Source: Orbus sasakiae
GTDB lineage: Bacteria; Pseudomonadota; Gammaproteobacteria; Enterobacterales; Orbaceae
Length of the DNA stretch: 64,000 nt
NCBI RefSeq assembly: GCF_039542345.1
Contig: NZ_BAABHY010000001.1
Span: 682,001 to 746,000, forward strand
Direction: 5' to 3'
Under the pieces are notes generated by a model that saw nothing but the letters and a program-made list of their open reading frames with translations, was not told where the DNA came from and searched no databases. Shown in pieces: positions 16,840 through 26,453 of the stretch (positions are counted from its first letter, which is position 1; every line of letters begins with the position of its first letter). The translations under genes and the position numbers were made by a program.

Positions 16840-18431
16840 TAAGCAGTTTCTCCTTGTTTTTGGGTATTTTCAGCTAACTCTTTTTGATAAAATTGTTTAT
16901 CAGCAATGCGTAAGAATGGGTAATAAACCAACATTGAAATCATCACAATCATTAATGACCAAATTGTGGTTGATATGCTGCCACCAGTCATTAAAAAACC
17001 GACGATAACAGGTGGGGTAGTCCATGGGAGGTTTGCAACATGTGGCATGGCAATAATGCCAGATTGCATTAAAAAGAAGGTTAAACCGGCTAAAACACCG
17101 GGTGTCAGGATAAATGGCACCATAAACAAGGGGTTAAAACAAATAGGTGTACCAAAAATAATGGGTTCATTAATGTTAAAAATACCAGGTCCAATCGACA
17201 TTCTGCCTAAGGTTTTAAAATAGCGACTCTTTGCGGTCAATGACATTAAGATCACTAACCCTAATGTGGCACCTGTGCCACCAGCCCATATCATGGCATC
17301 GGTTGCATTTGTAGCCGCATACATCAGCGGTTCACCCGCTAGGTAAGCTTTTTCATTTAATGCACCGTTTTGCATTAAAAATGGTAAAGCAACCCCAATT
17401 ACTACTTGTGAGTTAATACCACAAAAAAAGACGAGAGCACACAGCATATGGTAAATGGCATAACCAGGCACAGAGTTTAGAGCATAGGTAACTGGCGAAA
17501 GTAAGGTGGCAATAATGGCATTTAAATTAAAGTGAAATACCACCACTAGAATACCAAAAAATGTCAGTAAAAATAATGCAGGAAGGAGTGAGGTAAAGGA
17601 TTGGCTGACCGCTTCGGGCACGCCACTTGGCATTTTGATACCAATATTTTTCTTTTTAAACAATTCGAGTGTTTTTAAGGTGATAAATCCAACTAAAATT
17701 GCAGTGATAAGACCAACCGTCCCCAGACCTTCGACATTTAAAAAGTATTCACCATCCTCAGCCATTTGGTATTGTGACAACATAAAAATACTTACTGATG
17801 TTGCAATACTGACAAACACATCTTGCTTATATTCTAAAGCACCATAGTAAGCAATGCTGGCAGCGGTTAACAGCCCCATAATACCGGTTGTTGCATTAAA
17901 AATGGTATTAAAAAGGGGGGAGGCCGGTAACATAAAAAGAGCAATAGGTTCGTAGGGAATGTTTGACAGTAAAATTGACATACTGCCGATAATCAATAGT
18001 GCCATACAAGCACACATGGCATTGCGAATAATGGTTAAGGGTTTATTGCTGCCAACTTTAACCGCAATTGGCATAAGATGTTTTTCCAAAAAATTGGTCG
18101 ATTTATTTTCCATTTCGGTATTTCCTTCTTTTTCGGCCTGAATTTTAATGAACTGTAGAATTTTTTGGCTATCGATATTGCCGTAATCTTCACGTTCTAT
18201 CACCAACACAGGAATGTTTCTATCTTTTCCTAGCTGGGTAATTCGTGTGAGTTCAGCGATATTTTGTGGTGCAATTAAGACCATATCAGCTTTATCAAGC
18301 TGCATCTCAATTTGCCCTGTACTGAGCGCCATAAAACGATAATCTACGTCAATGTTTTTTGCTGCTTCACGTAATGCTTTAGCAACAATGCTTGATGACA
18401 TACCGGTACTGCAACACAATAATATGTTCAT
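16839..18431 (-). CDS. PTS lactose/cellobiose-type EIIB-EIIC fusion
   Basis: 530 residues. Residues 1-103 form an EIIB domain with the phosphocysteine loop LLCCSTGMSSS (Cys7). A polar linker (EKEGNTEMENKS) leads to an EIIC membrane domain from about residue 117, with around ten hydrophobic segments. The EIIC signature GPGIFNINEPIIFGTPICFNP is present. It imports and phosphorylates a beta-glucoside. In E. coli ChbB and ChbC are separate proteins. A strong AGGAGA ribosome site precedes the ATG. It is the first structural gene after the regulator, 79 bases downstream of it. Confidence 0.93.
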   Translation of the reverse strand: MNILLCCSTGMSSSIVAKALREAAKNIDVDYRFMALSTGQIEMQLDKADMVLIAPQNIAELTRITQLGKDRNIPVLVIEREDYGNIDSQKILQFIKIQAEKEGNTEMENKSTNFLEKHLMPIAVKVGSNKPLTIIRNAMCACMALLIIGSMSILLSNIPYEPIALFMLPASPLFNTIFNATTGIMGLLTAASIAYYGALEYKQDVFVSIATSVSIFMLSQYQMAEDGEYFLNVEGLGTVGLITAILVGFITLKTLELFKKKNIGIKMPSGVPEAVSQSFTSLLPALFLLTFFGILVVVFHFNLNAIIATLLSPVTYALNSVPGYAIYHMLCALVFFCGINSQVVIGVALPFLMQNGALNEKAYLAGEPLMYAATNATDAMIWAGGTGATLGLVILMSLTAKSRYFKTLGRMSIGPGIFNINEPIIFGTPICFNPLFMVPFILTPGVLAGLTFFLMQSGIIAMPHVANLPWTTPPVIVGFLMTGGSISTTIWSLMIVMISMLVYYPFLRIADKQFYQKELAENTQKQGETA

Positions 18432-18443
18432 GTTATGTCTCCT

Positions 18444-18473
18444 ATTGAGTTAATCTTAGCCGATATACTCAAT
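18444..18473 (-). promoter_or_regulatory. Inverted repeat in the leader of the PTS structural genes
   Basis: ATTGAGT and ACTCAAT (7-bp arms, 16-base spacer) sit directly ahead of the ribosome site of the EIIB-EIIC gene. It could fold in mRNA or be bound by the upstream PRD regulator. This is suggestive only. Confidence 0.35.
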
Positions 18474-18491
18474 AACCTGTATGGACGAAAT

Positions 18492-18510
18492 TGCCACATT
18501 TAATGTGGCA
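18492..18510 (-). promoter_or_regulatory. Palindrome between PRD regulator and EIIB-EIIC gene
   Basis: TGCCACATTTAATGTGGCA is a near-perfect 19-base palindrome that begins immediately after the regulator stop codon. The tail on the minus strand (ATTTCG) is too poor in T for a strong terminator. An operator for the PTS operon or a weak attenuator are both possible. Confidence 0.45.
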
Positions 18511-20481
18511 TTATTTGAAGGAATGGTGCTGGAGTGTTTGTTCGGCTTCATTAACCGTTAATTTAAGCAAGTGGGTTAATGTATCAAAGGTGGGATCATT
18601 GTCGAGTTGCTTGAGTTTTTGATTGTCACTCATTAAATTGACTAAACTTTCGTGTAGTAGCTGTAGCGAATCATGTTCATCGTGGCGAATATTGAGCATA
18701 AAGATATAACGCACACATTGTTTATCCCACTTGATGGGTTTGGCTAAAATCGCGACCGAAACAAAGGTCTGGATTCCATAATGGTGGATTGGATGGGGGA
18801 AGGCGATACCATTGCCAAATTCGGTTGCGGATAATTTTTCACGTTCGATGACTAACTGCACAAAATCATCGCCAATCGGGATGGTTTGCGTAATCTTTTG
18901 ACACATCTCGCCGATTAAATCAAAGCGTCCTTGACTCTGTAAATCGGTAAAAAACAGTTTAGGTGAAAAGTAACGATCAACCATATTCACTTCTGTGGGT
19001 GGGTTACTTAAACAGCGTTCAACGTGCAGTTCATCATGATTATCTAAAAAGTAATGAACACGTAAAATGGGGATATGGGTTTTAAATGGAATATCAACGG
19101 TTGAAATAATATAATCAAACGTCTGCTGATCAAAATGTTGCAATTCATAGAGCGGAACGACTTTCATCTGTTCGATATAATGACCAAAACGTTGTTTAAT
19201 ACGGTACAACAACAGTTGTGAACTCCCCATTCCACTGGCACAGACGATAATAATATTGCGTTTTGTATGGATCTGTTTTTGGCGTTCTAAAGCAAGTGCA
19301 AAATGAATTGCCATGTAGCCTATCTCAGCCTCGTTGACGATTAAGCCCGTTTGCTGATGGATGACTTGACCCGATAACACGGCAATGTCAAAGGCTTTCA
19401 CATTTTGTTCTTTAATTTGTTCGAGCATTGGATTGTTAATATTGAGTTTATAAGCAAGCCGATCTAGCATCGGTTTAAAATGCAGTGCTAGCAATGTGTA
19501 CAGTTCAAAGTCTTCGCTAAAGTTAATCTTAAATACAGCATTGATATGATCAAAAATTTGGTTAAAAAGTTGCTCCGTTTCTGGCGTAATGACAAAGGCA
19601 TTATCGTGATTGAAACTGCGCTTGCCCATTAAATGAATGGTGATGAAATAGATTTCTGGCTCTGGTAACGTAACCGTAAAGTGTTTGGCAATATTATGAG
19701 CTAACTGCCTAGCAACCGCAAATTCACTGCGCTTTTCAAGTACGCGATATTCATCACTGATTTGGTGATTATAATGATTTTTGGTTATGCGCATTAAGGC
19801 TATTTCAAGGTGAATAATCAGGTTTTGAAAGCCTAAATCCGTCAGCTTAATCTTATGTTCGGCCAATACTTCAATTAAGAGTGAGCGGATATTGGCTCGG
19901 GTCGTATTGTCTTGATCATGACGGCACAGTAATTGTTGATAATTGTCATCATAAAAAAAATAACGAGCAATGGCTTGCCGTAAATCCAGTTCATTACCCA
20001 CAACTTTTATGCCATAACCTGGCTTACTGTGCCAGTGTAAATTAAATCGAGTAAGCTCATCACGTACTGATTTTAAATAGTGATTTAACGTGGAACGACT
20101 AATATAAATGTCATCAGCAATATCATCTAATTTGACGTAATCATCTGCCGATAAGAACGTGCGAATTAAATAATTAATGCGTTCTTGTGCCTGAACGGGT
20201 AAAACAAAATGACGACGTTGTTCATCTTTTAATAATGTTTTAATGAAGGCGTAATAGTGTGTTTCATTAATAATGACCAGTTCATAGCCGACACCGTGTT
20301 TTGACGCAATTTCAATACCATTTTCATGTAACGATTGACGGAAACGGCTAATATCATCGCGTAAAGTACGCGGTTTAATGTTCAATTCGTGGCAAATGGT
20401 TTTACTGCTAATGGGCTGATCATGTTTACTTAATAACTTAATCAATAAGGCAATGCGATAATTTGTCATCATTTTGGGCAC
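18511..20481 (-). CDS. PRD-containing PTS-controlled transcriptional regulator (LicR/MtlR type)
   Basis: 656 residues with the full five-part layout: an N-terminal helix-turn-helix (SSKTICHELNIKPRTLRDD), a second Mga-type helix-turn-helix around residues 110-160 (LDDIADDIYISRSTLNHYLK), two PTS regulation domains in the middle with conserved histidines, an EIIB(Gat)-like domain (VCASGMGSSQLLL, Cys near residue 415) and a C-terminal EIIA(Fru) domain (FGNGIAFPHPIHH, His near 562). These regulators activate PTS operons when phosphorylation state reports substrate and energy status. It is encoded upstream of and in the same direction as the beta-glucoside PTS genes, so it most likely activates them. 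It is divergent from hsdM. Confidence 0.93.
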   Translation of the reverse strand: MPKMMTNYRIALLIKLLSKHDQPISSKTICHELNIKPRTLRDDISRFRQSLHENGIEIASKHGVGYELVIINETHYYAFIKTLLKDEQRRHFVLPVQAQERINYLIRTFLSADDYVKLDDIADDIYISRSTLNHYLKSVRDELTRFNLHWHSKPGYGIKVVGNELDLRQAIARYFFYDDNYQQLLCRHDQDNTTRANIRSLLIEVLAEHKIKLTDLGFQNLIIHLEIALMRITKNHYNHQISDEYRVLEKRSEFAVARQLAHNIAKHFTVTLPEPEIYFITIHLMGKRSFNHDNAFVITPETEQLFNQIFDHINAVFKINFSEDFELYTLLALHFKPMLDRLAYKLNINNPMLEQIKEQNVKAFDIAVLSGQVIHQQTGLIVNEAEIGYMAIHFALALERQKQIHTKRNIIIVCASGMGSSQLLLYRIKQRFGHYIEQMKVVPLYELQHFDQQTFDYIISTVDIPFKTHIPILRVHYFLDNHDELHVERCLSNPPTEVNMVDRYFSPKLFFTDLQSQGRFDLIGEMCQKITQTIPIGDDFVQLVIEREKLSATEFGNGIAFPHPIHHYGIQTFVSVAILAKPIKWDKQCVRYIFMLNIRHDEHDSLQLLHESLVNLMSDNQKLKQLDNDPTFDTLTHLLKLTVNEAEQTLQHHSFK

Positions 20482-20554
20482 AGCAGTTAAAAAATGTGCC
20501 CAAGATAATAGGCTAAAAAGCGATCTTGTTGAAGACGATTTTAGTAAAGTTGTG

Positions 20555-20577
20555 ATGTAACATGGGCTTTGTTACAT
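20555..20577. promoter_or_regulatory. Inverted repeat between PRD regulator and hsdM
   Basis: ATGTAAC and GTTACAT (7-bp arms, 9-base spacer) lie 74 bases upstream of the regulator start and about 150 upstream of hsdM. It could be an operator for the PTS regulator gene. A TTATACT -10-like box for hsdM occurs near 20699. Confidence 0.35.
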
Positions 20578-20729
20578 GAATCGGCTTGATTTATCACCAA
20601 AACTCTTATCTTACCGATTATATTGTCAATGATCACCTTGCCACTCAAAATGTGCACGGACATCAGTGAATCAAATCATGAAAATAGTCAGGTGTTGTGT
20701 TATACTAAGCGGCAATATTGCGATTAAAA

Positions 20730-22301
20730 ATGGATATAAAGCAAATGGTTGAAGCACAGCATAAAAAAGAGTTAGAACGCCAATTATGGAATATTGCCAA
20801 TACACTGCGCGGTAATATGAGCGCCGACGAATTCCGTGATTATATTTTGGGTTTTATTTTCTATAAATACCTGTCTGAGCGAATGGAACAGTATGCGGAT
20901 GATTTACTAAAACCCGATAATCTCACGTATCGTCAATTAACCACTGATCAGCAAACCATATTGGATGATATTAAACAAGAATCCGTTGACTATTTAGGCT
21001 ATTTTTTACTGCCCAATGAGTTGTTTGAAGTGCTTGCTGAGAAAGGTAAGAACGGGGAATTTATTCTGGATGATTTGGGCGAAGTGCTGCGCCATATTGA
21101 ACAAAGTACGATGGGCAGCGCCAGCGAAGACGATTTTAACGGTTTATTTTCCGACATTGATTTAACCTCTAACCGCTTAGGTAAAAATCCTAACGAACGC
21201 AATCAAATTATTAGCAAAGTGTTTGAGCACTTAAATGAGATTCAATTTTTACTTGATGATACTGAAATTGATGTATTGGGTGATGCTTACGAATACCTCA
21301 TCGGTCAGTTTGCCAGCGGTGCCGGTAAAAAAGCCGGTGAATTTTACACGCCGCCCATGGTATCAAAATTATTAGCAAAACTCGTTACCGCCGGTAAAAC
21401 TCGTTTGCGTGATGTGTACGACCCGACTTGTGGTTCCGGTTCGTTATTACTGCGAGTTGCCAAAGAAGTGGGTGTGGATAACGTGGGTTACTTTTATGGT
21501 CAAGAAAAAAATCCAAGCACCTATAACCTTGCACGCATGAATATGATTTTGCACGGCGTGCATTATCGCAGTTTTGATATTCAGCAAGATGACACCCTTG
21601 AGCGCCCGGCACATAGCGCAAAACGGATGGAAGCGGTAGTGGCCAATCCGCCATTTTCGGCCAATTGGAGTGCGGCTGAGCAGTTTAAAACCGATGATCG
21701 CTTTAGTGATTACGGCAAACTGGCTCCAAGCTCAAAAGCCGATTTTGCCTTTGTGCAACATATGTTATCGCACCTTGCTGATGATGGCACTATGGCGGTA
21801 GTATTGCCGCATGGTGTGCTGTTCCGTGGCGCAGCGGAAGGGCATATTCGCCGTTATTTATTAGAAACCAAAAATTGGTTAGACGCGGTCATTGGCTTGC
21901 CAACCAATATTTTTTATGGCACGTCAATCCCAACTTGTGTGTTGGTGTTTAAAAAGCAGCGCCCACAAGCGGATAATGTGCTGTTTATTGATGCCAGCCA
22001 GCATTTCACCAAAGCATCTAACCAAAATTACCTGCAAGATGACGATGTTGAGCGTATTTTTAACGCTTATACCGCACGGCAAAATCACGATAAATATGCC
22101 TATGTGGCCAGCTTAAACGAGATTGCTGACAATGATTATAATTTAAATATTCCGCGCTATGTCGATACCTTTGAGGAAGAGGAACAGATTGATTTAAATG
22201 CCGTTGCCAGCCAGATTCAGCAGCTTGATAAGGATATGATAGATATTGATAAAACCATTGCTGACTTTTGTGCTGAGCTTAATATTAAAGCGCCATTTTA
22301 G
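20730..22301 (+). CDS. hsdM: Type I restriction-modification methyltransferase subunit HsdM
   Basis: 523 residues from the ATG at 20730; a TTG four codons upstream (20718) is the alternative. The N-terminal helical domain is present (LWNIANTLRGNMSADEFRDYILGFIFYKYLSE). The S-adenosylmethionine site is VYDPTCGSGSLLLRV (about residue 231 on), and the catalytic N6-adenine motif is NPPF (about 306-309). HsdM pairs with HsdS to methylate adenine in a bipartite recognition site and with HsdR to restrict. It starts the hsdM-hsdS-hsdR cluster; hsdS follows after 8 bases. Its codon use is more GC-rich than the hsdS recognition domains and mcrB downstream. Confidence 0.96.
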   Translation: MDIKQMVEAQHKKELERQLWNIANTLRGNMSADEFRDYILGFIFYKYLSERMEQYADDLLKPDNLTYRQLTTDQQTILDDIKQESVDYLGYFLLPNELFEVLAEKGKNGEFILDDLGEVLRHIEQSTMGSASEDDFNGLFSDIDLTSNRLGKNPNERNQIISKVFEHLNEIQFLLDDTEIDVLGDAYEYLIGQFASGAGKKAGEFYTPPMVSKLLAKLVTAGKTRLRDVYDPTCGSGSLLLRVAKEVGVDNVGYFYGQEKNPSTYNLARMNMILHGVHYRSFDIQQDDTLERPAHSAKRMEAVVANPPFSANWSAAEQFKTDDRFSDYGKLAPSSKADFAFVQHMLSHLADDGTMAVVLPHGVLFRGAAEGHIRRYLLETKNWLDAVIGLPTNIFYGTSIPTCVLVFKKQRPQADNVLFIDASQHFTKASNQNYLQDDDVERIFNAYTARQNHDKYAYVASLNEIADNDYNLNIPRYVDTFEEEEQIDLNAVASQIQQLDKDMIDIDKTIADFCAELNIKAPF

Positions 22302-22309
22302 GGGACACA

Positions 22310-23530
22310 ATGATGAACAATAAAGTCAACAATGTACCTAAATTGCGGTTTAAAGAGTTTAGTGGGGAGTGGAAACTGGAAAAATTAGGTAAATTTTTAA
22401 AAGAATATAAAGAAAAGATTTTAGTAAGTAAAAATGATATTCCAGTATATTCTTCTTCAAGAAATGGTTTACAACCACAAAAAGATTATTTTGATGATTA
22501 TGAAATTAAGAATGAAAGTTCATATGGTGTTGTACCAAAAGGATATATAACTTATAGACACATGAGTGATGATAATGTTTTTAAATTTAATATAAATAAT
22601 TTTTTAGATAATATAGCAGTAAGTAAAGAATATCCCGTTTTCTCTGCCGTAAATTTAAATTCGTATTTTTTGTTATATAAATTAAATTTTGGCAAAGATT
22701 TTAAAAAATTTGCAATTCAACAAAAATTGGGAGGAACTAGGACTCGGTTATATTATAATAGGTTGTGTGAATGGGTTACTTTTTTCACTTCTCTTAAAGA
22801 ACAACAAAAAATTGCTGAGTTTTTATCGAGTGTGGATAATAAGCTGCAAGCCTTAAAACAGAAACACCAACTGTTACAGCAATATAAAAAAGGCATGATG
22901 CAAAAACTGTTTACACAGCAGATTCGTTTTAAAGATGAAAATGGACAGAATTATCCTGAGTGGAAACCTTCAACATTAGGTAACGTAACATCTTTAATTA
23001 CTAATGGATTAAGTCTGGAGCAAAATAGTGAACAGAAAGGATATAAAGTTACTCGAATTGAAACAATCTCTGACGGTAAAGTTAATATTAATAAAGTTGG
23101 ATATGTATTAACTGAAAAAGAGATCAGCAATTATAAGTTAGATAAAGGTGATATGCTATTTAGTAATATAAATAGTTTGTCACATATAGGTAAAATTGCT
23201 TATGTGGATAAAGATTATCCTCTTTATCATGGCATGAATTTATTAAGAATCGTTATAGATAAAAAATATAGTAGTTTATTTTATTTTTATCTATTAACAG
23301 CAAATAAATATAAACGAAATTTTGAAACAATAGCAAATCAAGCTGTTAATCAAGCCAGTATTAATCAAACAGAATTAAAGAAAACAGTAGTGCCCATTTC
23401 TTGTATAAAAGAGCAACAAAAAATCGCTGACTTTCTATCCGCGATAGATCAAAAAATTGAAGGTGTCACTAAACAGATTGAACAGACTGCGTTATTTAAA
23501 AAAGGTTTGTTGCAGCAGTTATTTGTGTAA
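22310..23530 (+). CDS. hsdS: Type I restriction-modification specificity subunit HsdS
   Basis: 406 residues with the classic two-half layout. Each half has an AT-rich target recognition domain followed by a conserved helical spacer. The first spacer is LKEQQKIAEFLSSVDNKLQAL (residues about 163-183), ending KKGMMQKLFTQ; the second is IKEQQKIADFLSAIDQKIEG near the C-terminus, ending FKKGLLQQLFV. The two recognition domains set the two half-sites of the DNA target. They are markedly more AT-rich than hsdM and hsdR, as expected for domains that are swapped by recombination. Start codons ATG-ATG are tandem; the second is equally possible. Confidence 0.95.
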   Translation: MMNNKVNNVPKLRFKEFSGEWKLEKLGKFLKEYKEKILVSKNDIPVYSSSRNGLQPQKDYFDDYEIKNESSYGVVPKGYITYRHMSDDNVFKFNINNFLDNIAVSKEYPVFSAVNLNSYFLLYKLNFGKDFKKFAIQQKLGGTRTRLYYNRLCEWVTFFTSLKEQQKIAEFLSSVDNKLQALKQKHQLLQQYKKGMMQKLFTQQIRFKDENGQNYPEWKPSTLGNVTSLITNGLSLEQNSEQKGYKVTRIETISDGKVNINKVGYVLTEKEISNYKLDKGDMLFSNINSLSHIGKIAYVDKDYPLYHGMNLLRIVIDKKYSSLFYFYLLTANKYKRNFETIANQAVNQASINQTELKKTVVPISCIKEQQKIADFLSAIDQKIEGVTKQIEQTALFKKGLLQQLFV

Positions 23531-23542
23531 AAGGAGTTTATT

Positions 23543-26443
23543 TTGGCTTATCAATCCGAACTACAATTGGAAGATGCATTGGTTAAACAGCTTATCGGTC
23601 AAGGTTATCAGTTGATATCCCTTAATGATATTGCCGGCGTGCGCCGTAACCTTAAAACCCAGCTCGAAAAACTCAACCAAGTGCAATTTAGTGATGATGA
23701 GTTTAAACAAGTCTTAAATGCACTGGCCAAAGGCACGGTATTTGATAAGGCGCAATTGTTGCGTAATAAACTCGACATCCACCGTGATGATAGCAGTTAT
23801 TACCATATAGCGTTCCTGTATGATGATGTTAAGAAAAATAATTTCCAAATAACCCAGCAAGTGACGGTAGAAGGGCAATACCAAAATCGCTATGATGTGA
23901 CAATTTTAATTAACGGTTTACCGCTGGTGCAAATTGAACTGAAACGCCGTGGCATTGAACTCAAAGAAGCCTTTAACCAAATTAACCGTTATCAACGCCA
24001 CTCTTATTGGGCGGAGGATGGCTTATTCCAATTTGTGCAACTGTTTGTTATCAGCAATGGCGTCAATACCCGTTACTATGCTAACAATAAAAACCAAAGT
24101 TTTAAGCAAACCTTTTTTTGGACCGATATCCACAATAAATCGTATAACGAATTAACCGATTTTGCCCGCGTTTTTTTAACACCAGCGCATATTCATGGCA
24201 TGATACATCACTATATGGTACTCAATAGCCAACATGTATTAATGGTGATGCGGCCTTATCAAATTTACGCCACCGAAGCGATTATTGCCCGCGTTAATGA
24301 CAAAATAGCTTCAGCACCATCACAGCAAGAGGCAAACGGTAACGGTTGGAATGGCTATATTTGGCACACCACCGGATCGGGCAAAACCTTAACCTCATTT
24401 AAAACCGCGCAAATCCTAACAGCTATGCCGCAGATCCATAAAGTGGTGTTTGTGGTGGATCGCAAAGATTTAGACTATCAAACTGCCAAAGAGTTTAATG
24501 CCTTTTTAGACGGCTGCGTAGACAGCACCGACAACACTAAAATTTTAGTTGATCAATTAACTGACGCACCGATTGATAGTGCAAAAATCAATACCCAGCG
24601 CAATACCAAATTAGTGGTGACCACGATTCAGAAATTGAATAACGCCATCAGTAATAAACGCTACTTAGCGCAGATGCAAAAATTAGCCGATAAACCGATC
24701 GTGTTTATTTTTGATGAATGCCACCGTAGCCAATTTGGTGATACCCATAAAAATATCACGCAATTCTTTACCAACCACCAGATGTTTGGTTTTACCGGCA
24801 CGCCGATTTTTGTCGAGAATGCGATTACCAAAGCCTCAGTTAAACATACCACGCAATCGCTATTTCACCTTTGCTTGCACAAATACACCGTTATTGATGC
24901 GATTCGGGACGAAAATGTACTCAAATTTAGCGTTGAATATGTCGGGCGATATCGCCGCGTTGATTCGAAAAACGAAATAGATGTTGACGTTGAAGGTATT
25001 GATACCAAAGCGTTAATGGATAGCGAAACACGGCTTGAAAAGATAGTCGATTATATTTTGGCGCATCATGATGCCAAAACCCACAGCCGCGATTTTACCG
25101 CGATGTGTTGTGTGAGCAGTGTGCCGGCGCTGATCAAATATTACGACATATTTCAACGTAAAAAACTGGCCGGCCAACATAACTTGCGTATTGCGACCAT
25201 TTTTTCGTATACAAGTAATGAAGAGGATTTAGAGGCAGACGGCATTGATGAGGTGTTTAAACATGCTGCTGAGCCGGCCGCGCAATATATGCCAGCTCGC
25301 GATAAATTAGAACAGTTTATCGGTGACTATAATCAGATGTTTAAAAGTCACTACACCACCAAAGACAGCAAACTGTTTTATGATTATTACAATGACATCT
25401 CGAAAAAGGTCAAAGAACGTAAAATTGATATTCTCCTGGTGGTGAATATGTTTTTAACTGGCTTTGATAGCAAAACTTTAAATACCCTGTATGTGGATAA
25501 AAACTTAAAATTTCACGGTTTAATTCAGGCGTATTCACGCACCAATCGCATATTAAATGACGTCAAATCACAAGGCAATATTGTGGTATTTCGTAATTTA
25601 AAACAAGCAACCGATGACGCGCTGGCGCTGTTTTCCAATAAACAGGCGCAAGAACAAGTGATTATTGCGCCTTATGAGGACTATGTGAGTCAATTTAATG
25701 CGGTAGTCGAGCAATTATTAACCTTAACGCCTACCGTGCAAAGTGTTGATGATCTGCCGGATGAACACGCATTATTGGCATTTGTTAAAACCTTTCGTAA
25801 ACTGATTCGTTTGCAAAATGTATTAAAATCGTATGCGGATTATGCGCCAGGTGATTTGGCCCTGAGCGAGCAGCTGTTTCAAAACTATCAAAGTAAATAT
25901 CTGGATTTAAAAGATCGGGTTAAGCAAGAATTTGGCAAACAAAAAGTTTCGATTTTAGATGACGTCGATTTTGAGCTGGAACTGATTGCCCAAGATGATA
26001 TCAATGTCGGTTATATTCTGCGTTTGCTTGGTGACATCAAAACCGCCGATAATCACGAGCAGCGCGAGGCTTTACGCCAAAAACTGCTGCAAAACATGGC
26101 CAGCTCACCAGAGCTACGCAGCAAACGTGAATTAATCGATCAGTTTATTGAACAAAACTTGGCTAGCCTTGCTTCAACCGAGGAGATTAACGACGCTTTG
26201 GCCACCTTTGTTGAACAAGCCAAGTTAAATGCAGTAAACGCATTATGCCAAGATGAAGCGCTACAAGCTGATAAAGTTGATAAGCTCATCGATAATATTC
26301 TCTTCACTCAGCAAGATCCGATTCGTGAAGATGTGTATTCAACGTTAAAACAAAGACCATCATTAGGTCAGTTAAAAACAGTATACCCAAGAGTGCTTGA
26401 AAAAATTAAAAAAGTCATCGACGTGTTTTATTTGGGGTGGTAG
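23543..26443 (+). CDS. hsdR: Type I restriction endonuclease subunit HsdR
   Basis: 966 residues. The start is TTG at 23543, fixed by AAAAGGAG six bases upstream and by the 12-base gap after hsdS. The N-terminal nuclease domain has the PD-(D/E)xK elements YDVTILING and LVQIELKRRG (about residues 115-136). The translocase follows: Walker A TTGSGKT (about 277-283), DEAD-box variant FDECHRSQFG (about 389-398), GFTGTPIF (about 416) and the helicase motif with MFLTGFDSKTLNTLYVDKNL and AYSRTNRI. A C-terminal helical region binds the methyltransferase core. HsdR cuts unmodified DNA after ATP-driven translocation. No frameshift is visible, so the system looks intact. Confidence 0.96.
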   Translation: MAYQSELQLEDALVKQLIGQGYQLISLNDIAGVRRNLKTQLEKLNQVQFSDDEFKQVLNALAKGTVFDKAQLLRNKLDIHRDDSSYYHIAFLYDDVKKNNFQITQQVTVEGQYQNRYDVTILINGLPLVQIELKRRGIELKEAFNQINRYQRHSYWAEDGLFQFVQLFVISNGVNTRYYANNKNQSFKQTFFWTDIHNKSYNELTDFARVFLTPAHIHGMIHHYMVLNSQHVLMVMRPYQIYATEAIIARVNDKIASAPSQQEANGNGWNGYIWHTTGSGKTLTSFKTAQILTAMPQIHKVVFVVDRKDLDYQTAKEFNAFLDGCVDSTDNTKILVDQLTDAPIDSAKINTQRNTKLVVTTIQKLNNAISNKRYLAQMQKLADKPIVFIFDECHRSQFGDTHKNITQFFTNHQMFGFTGTPIFVENAITKASVKHTTQSLFHLCLHKYTVIDAIRDENVLKFSVEYVGRYRRVDSKNEIDVDVEGIDTKALMDSETRLEKIVDYILAHHDAKTHSRDFTAMCCVSSVPALIKYYDIFQRKKLAGQHNLRIATIFSYTSNEEDLEADGIDEVFKHAAEPAAQYMPARDKLEQFIGDYNQMFKSHYTTKDSKLFYDYYNDISKKVKERKIDILLVVNMFLTGFDSKTLNTLYVDKNLKFHGLIQAYSRTNRILNDVKSQGNIVVFRNLKQATDDALALFSNKQAQEQVIIAPYEDYVSQFNAVVEQLLTLTPTVQSVDDLPDEHALLAFVKTFRKLIRLQNVLKSYADYAPGDLALSEQLFQNYQSKYLDLKDRVKQEFGKQKVSILDDVDFELELIAQDDINVGYILRLLGDIKTADNHEQREALRQKLLQNMASSPELRSKRELIDQFIEQNLASLASTEEINDALATFVEQAKLNAVNALCQDEALQADKVDKLIDNILFTQQDPIREDVYSTLKQRPSLGQLKTVYPRVLEKIKKVIDVFYLGW

Positions 26444-26453
26444 GCGATAACAA

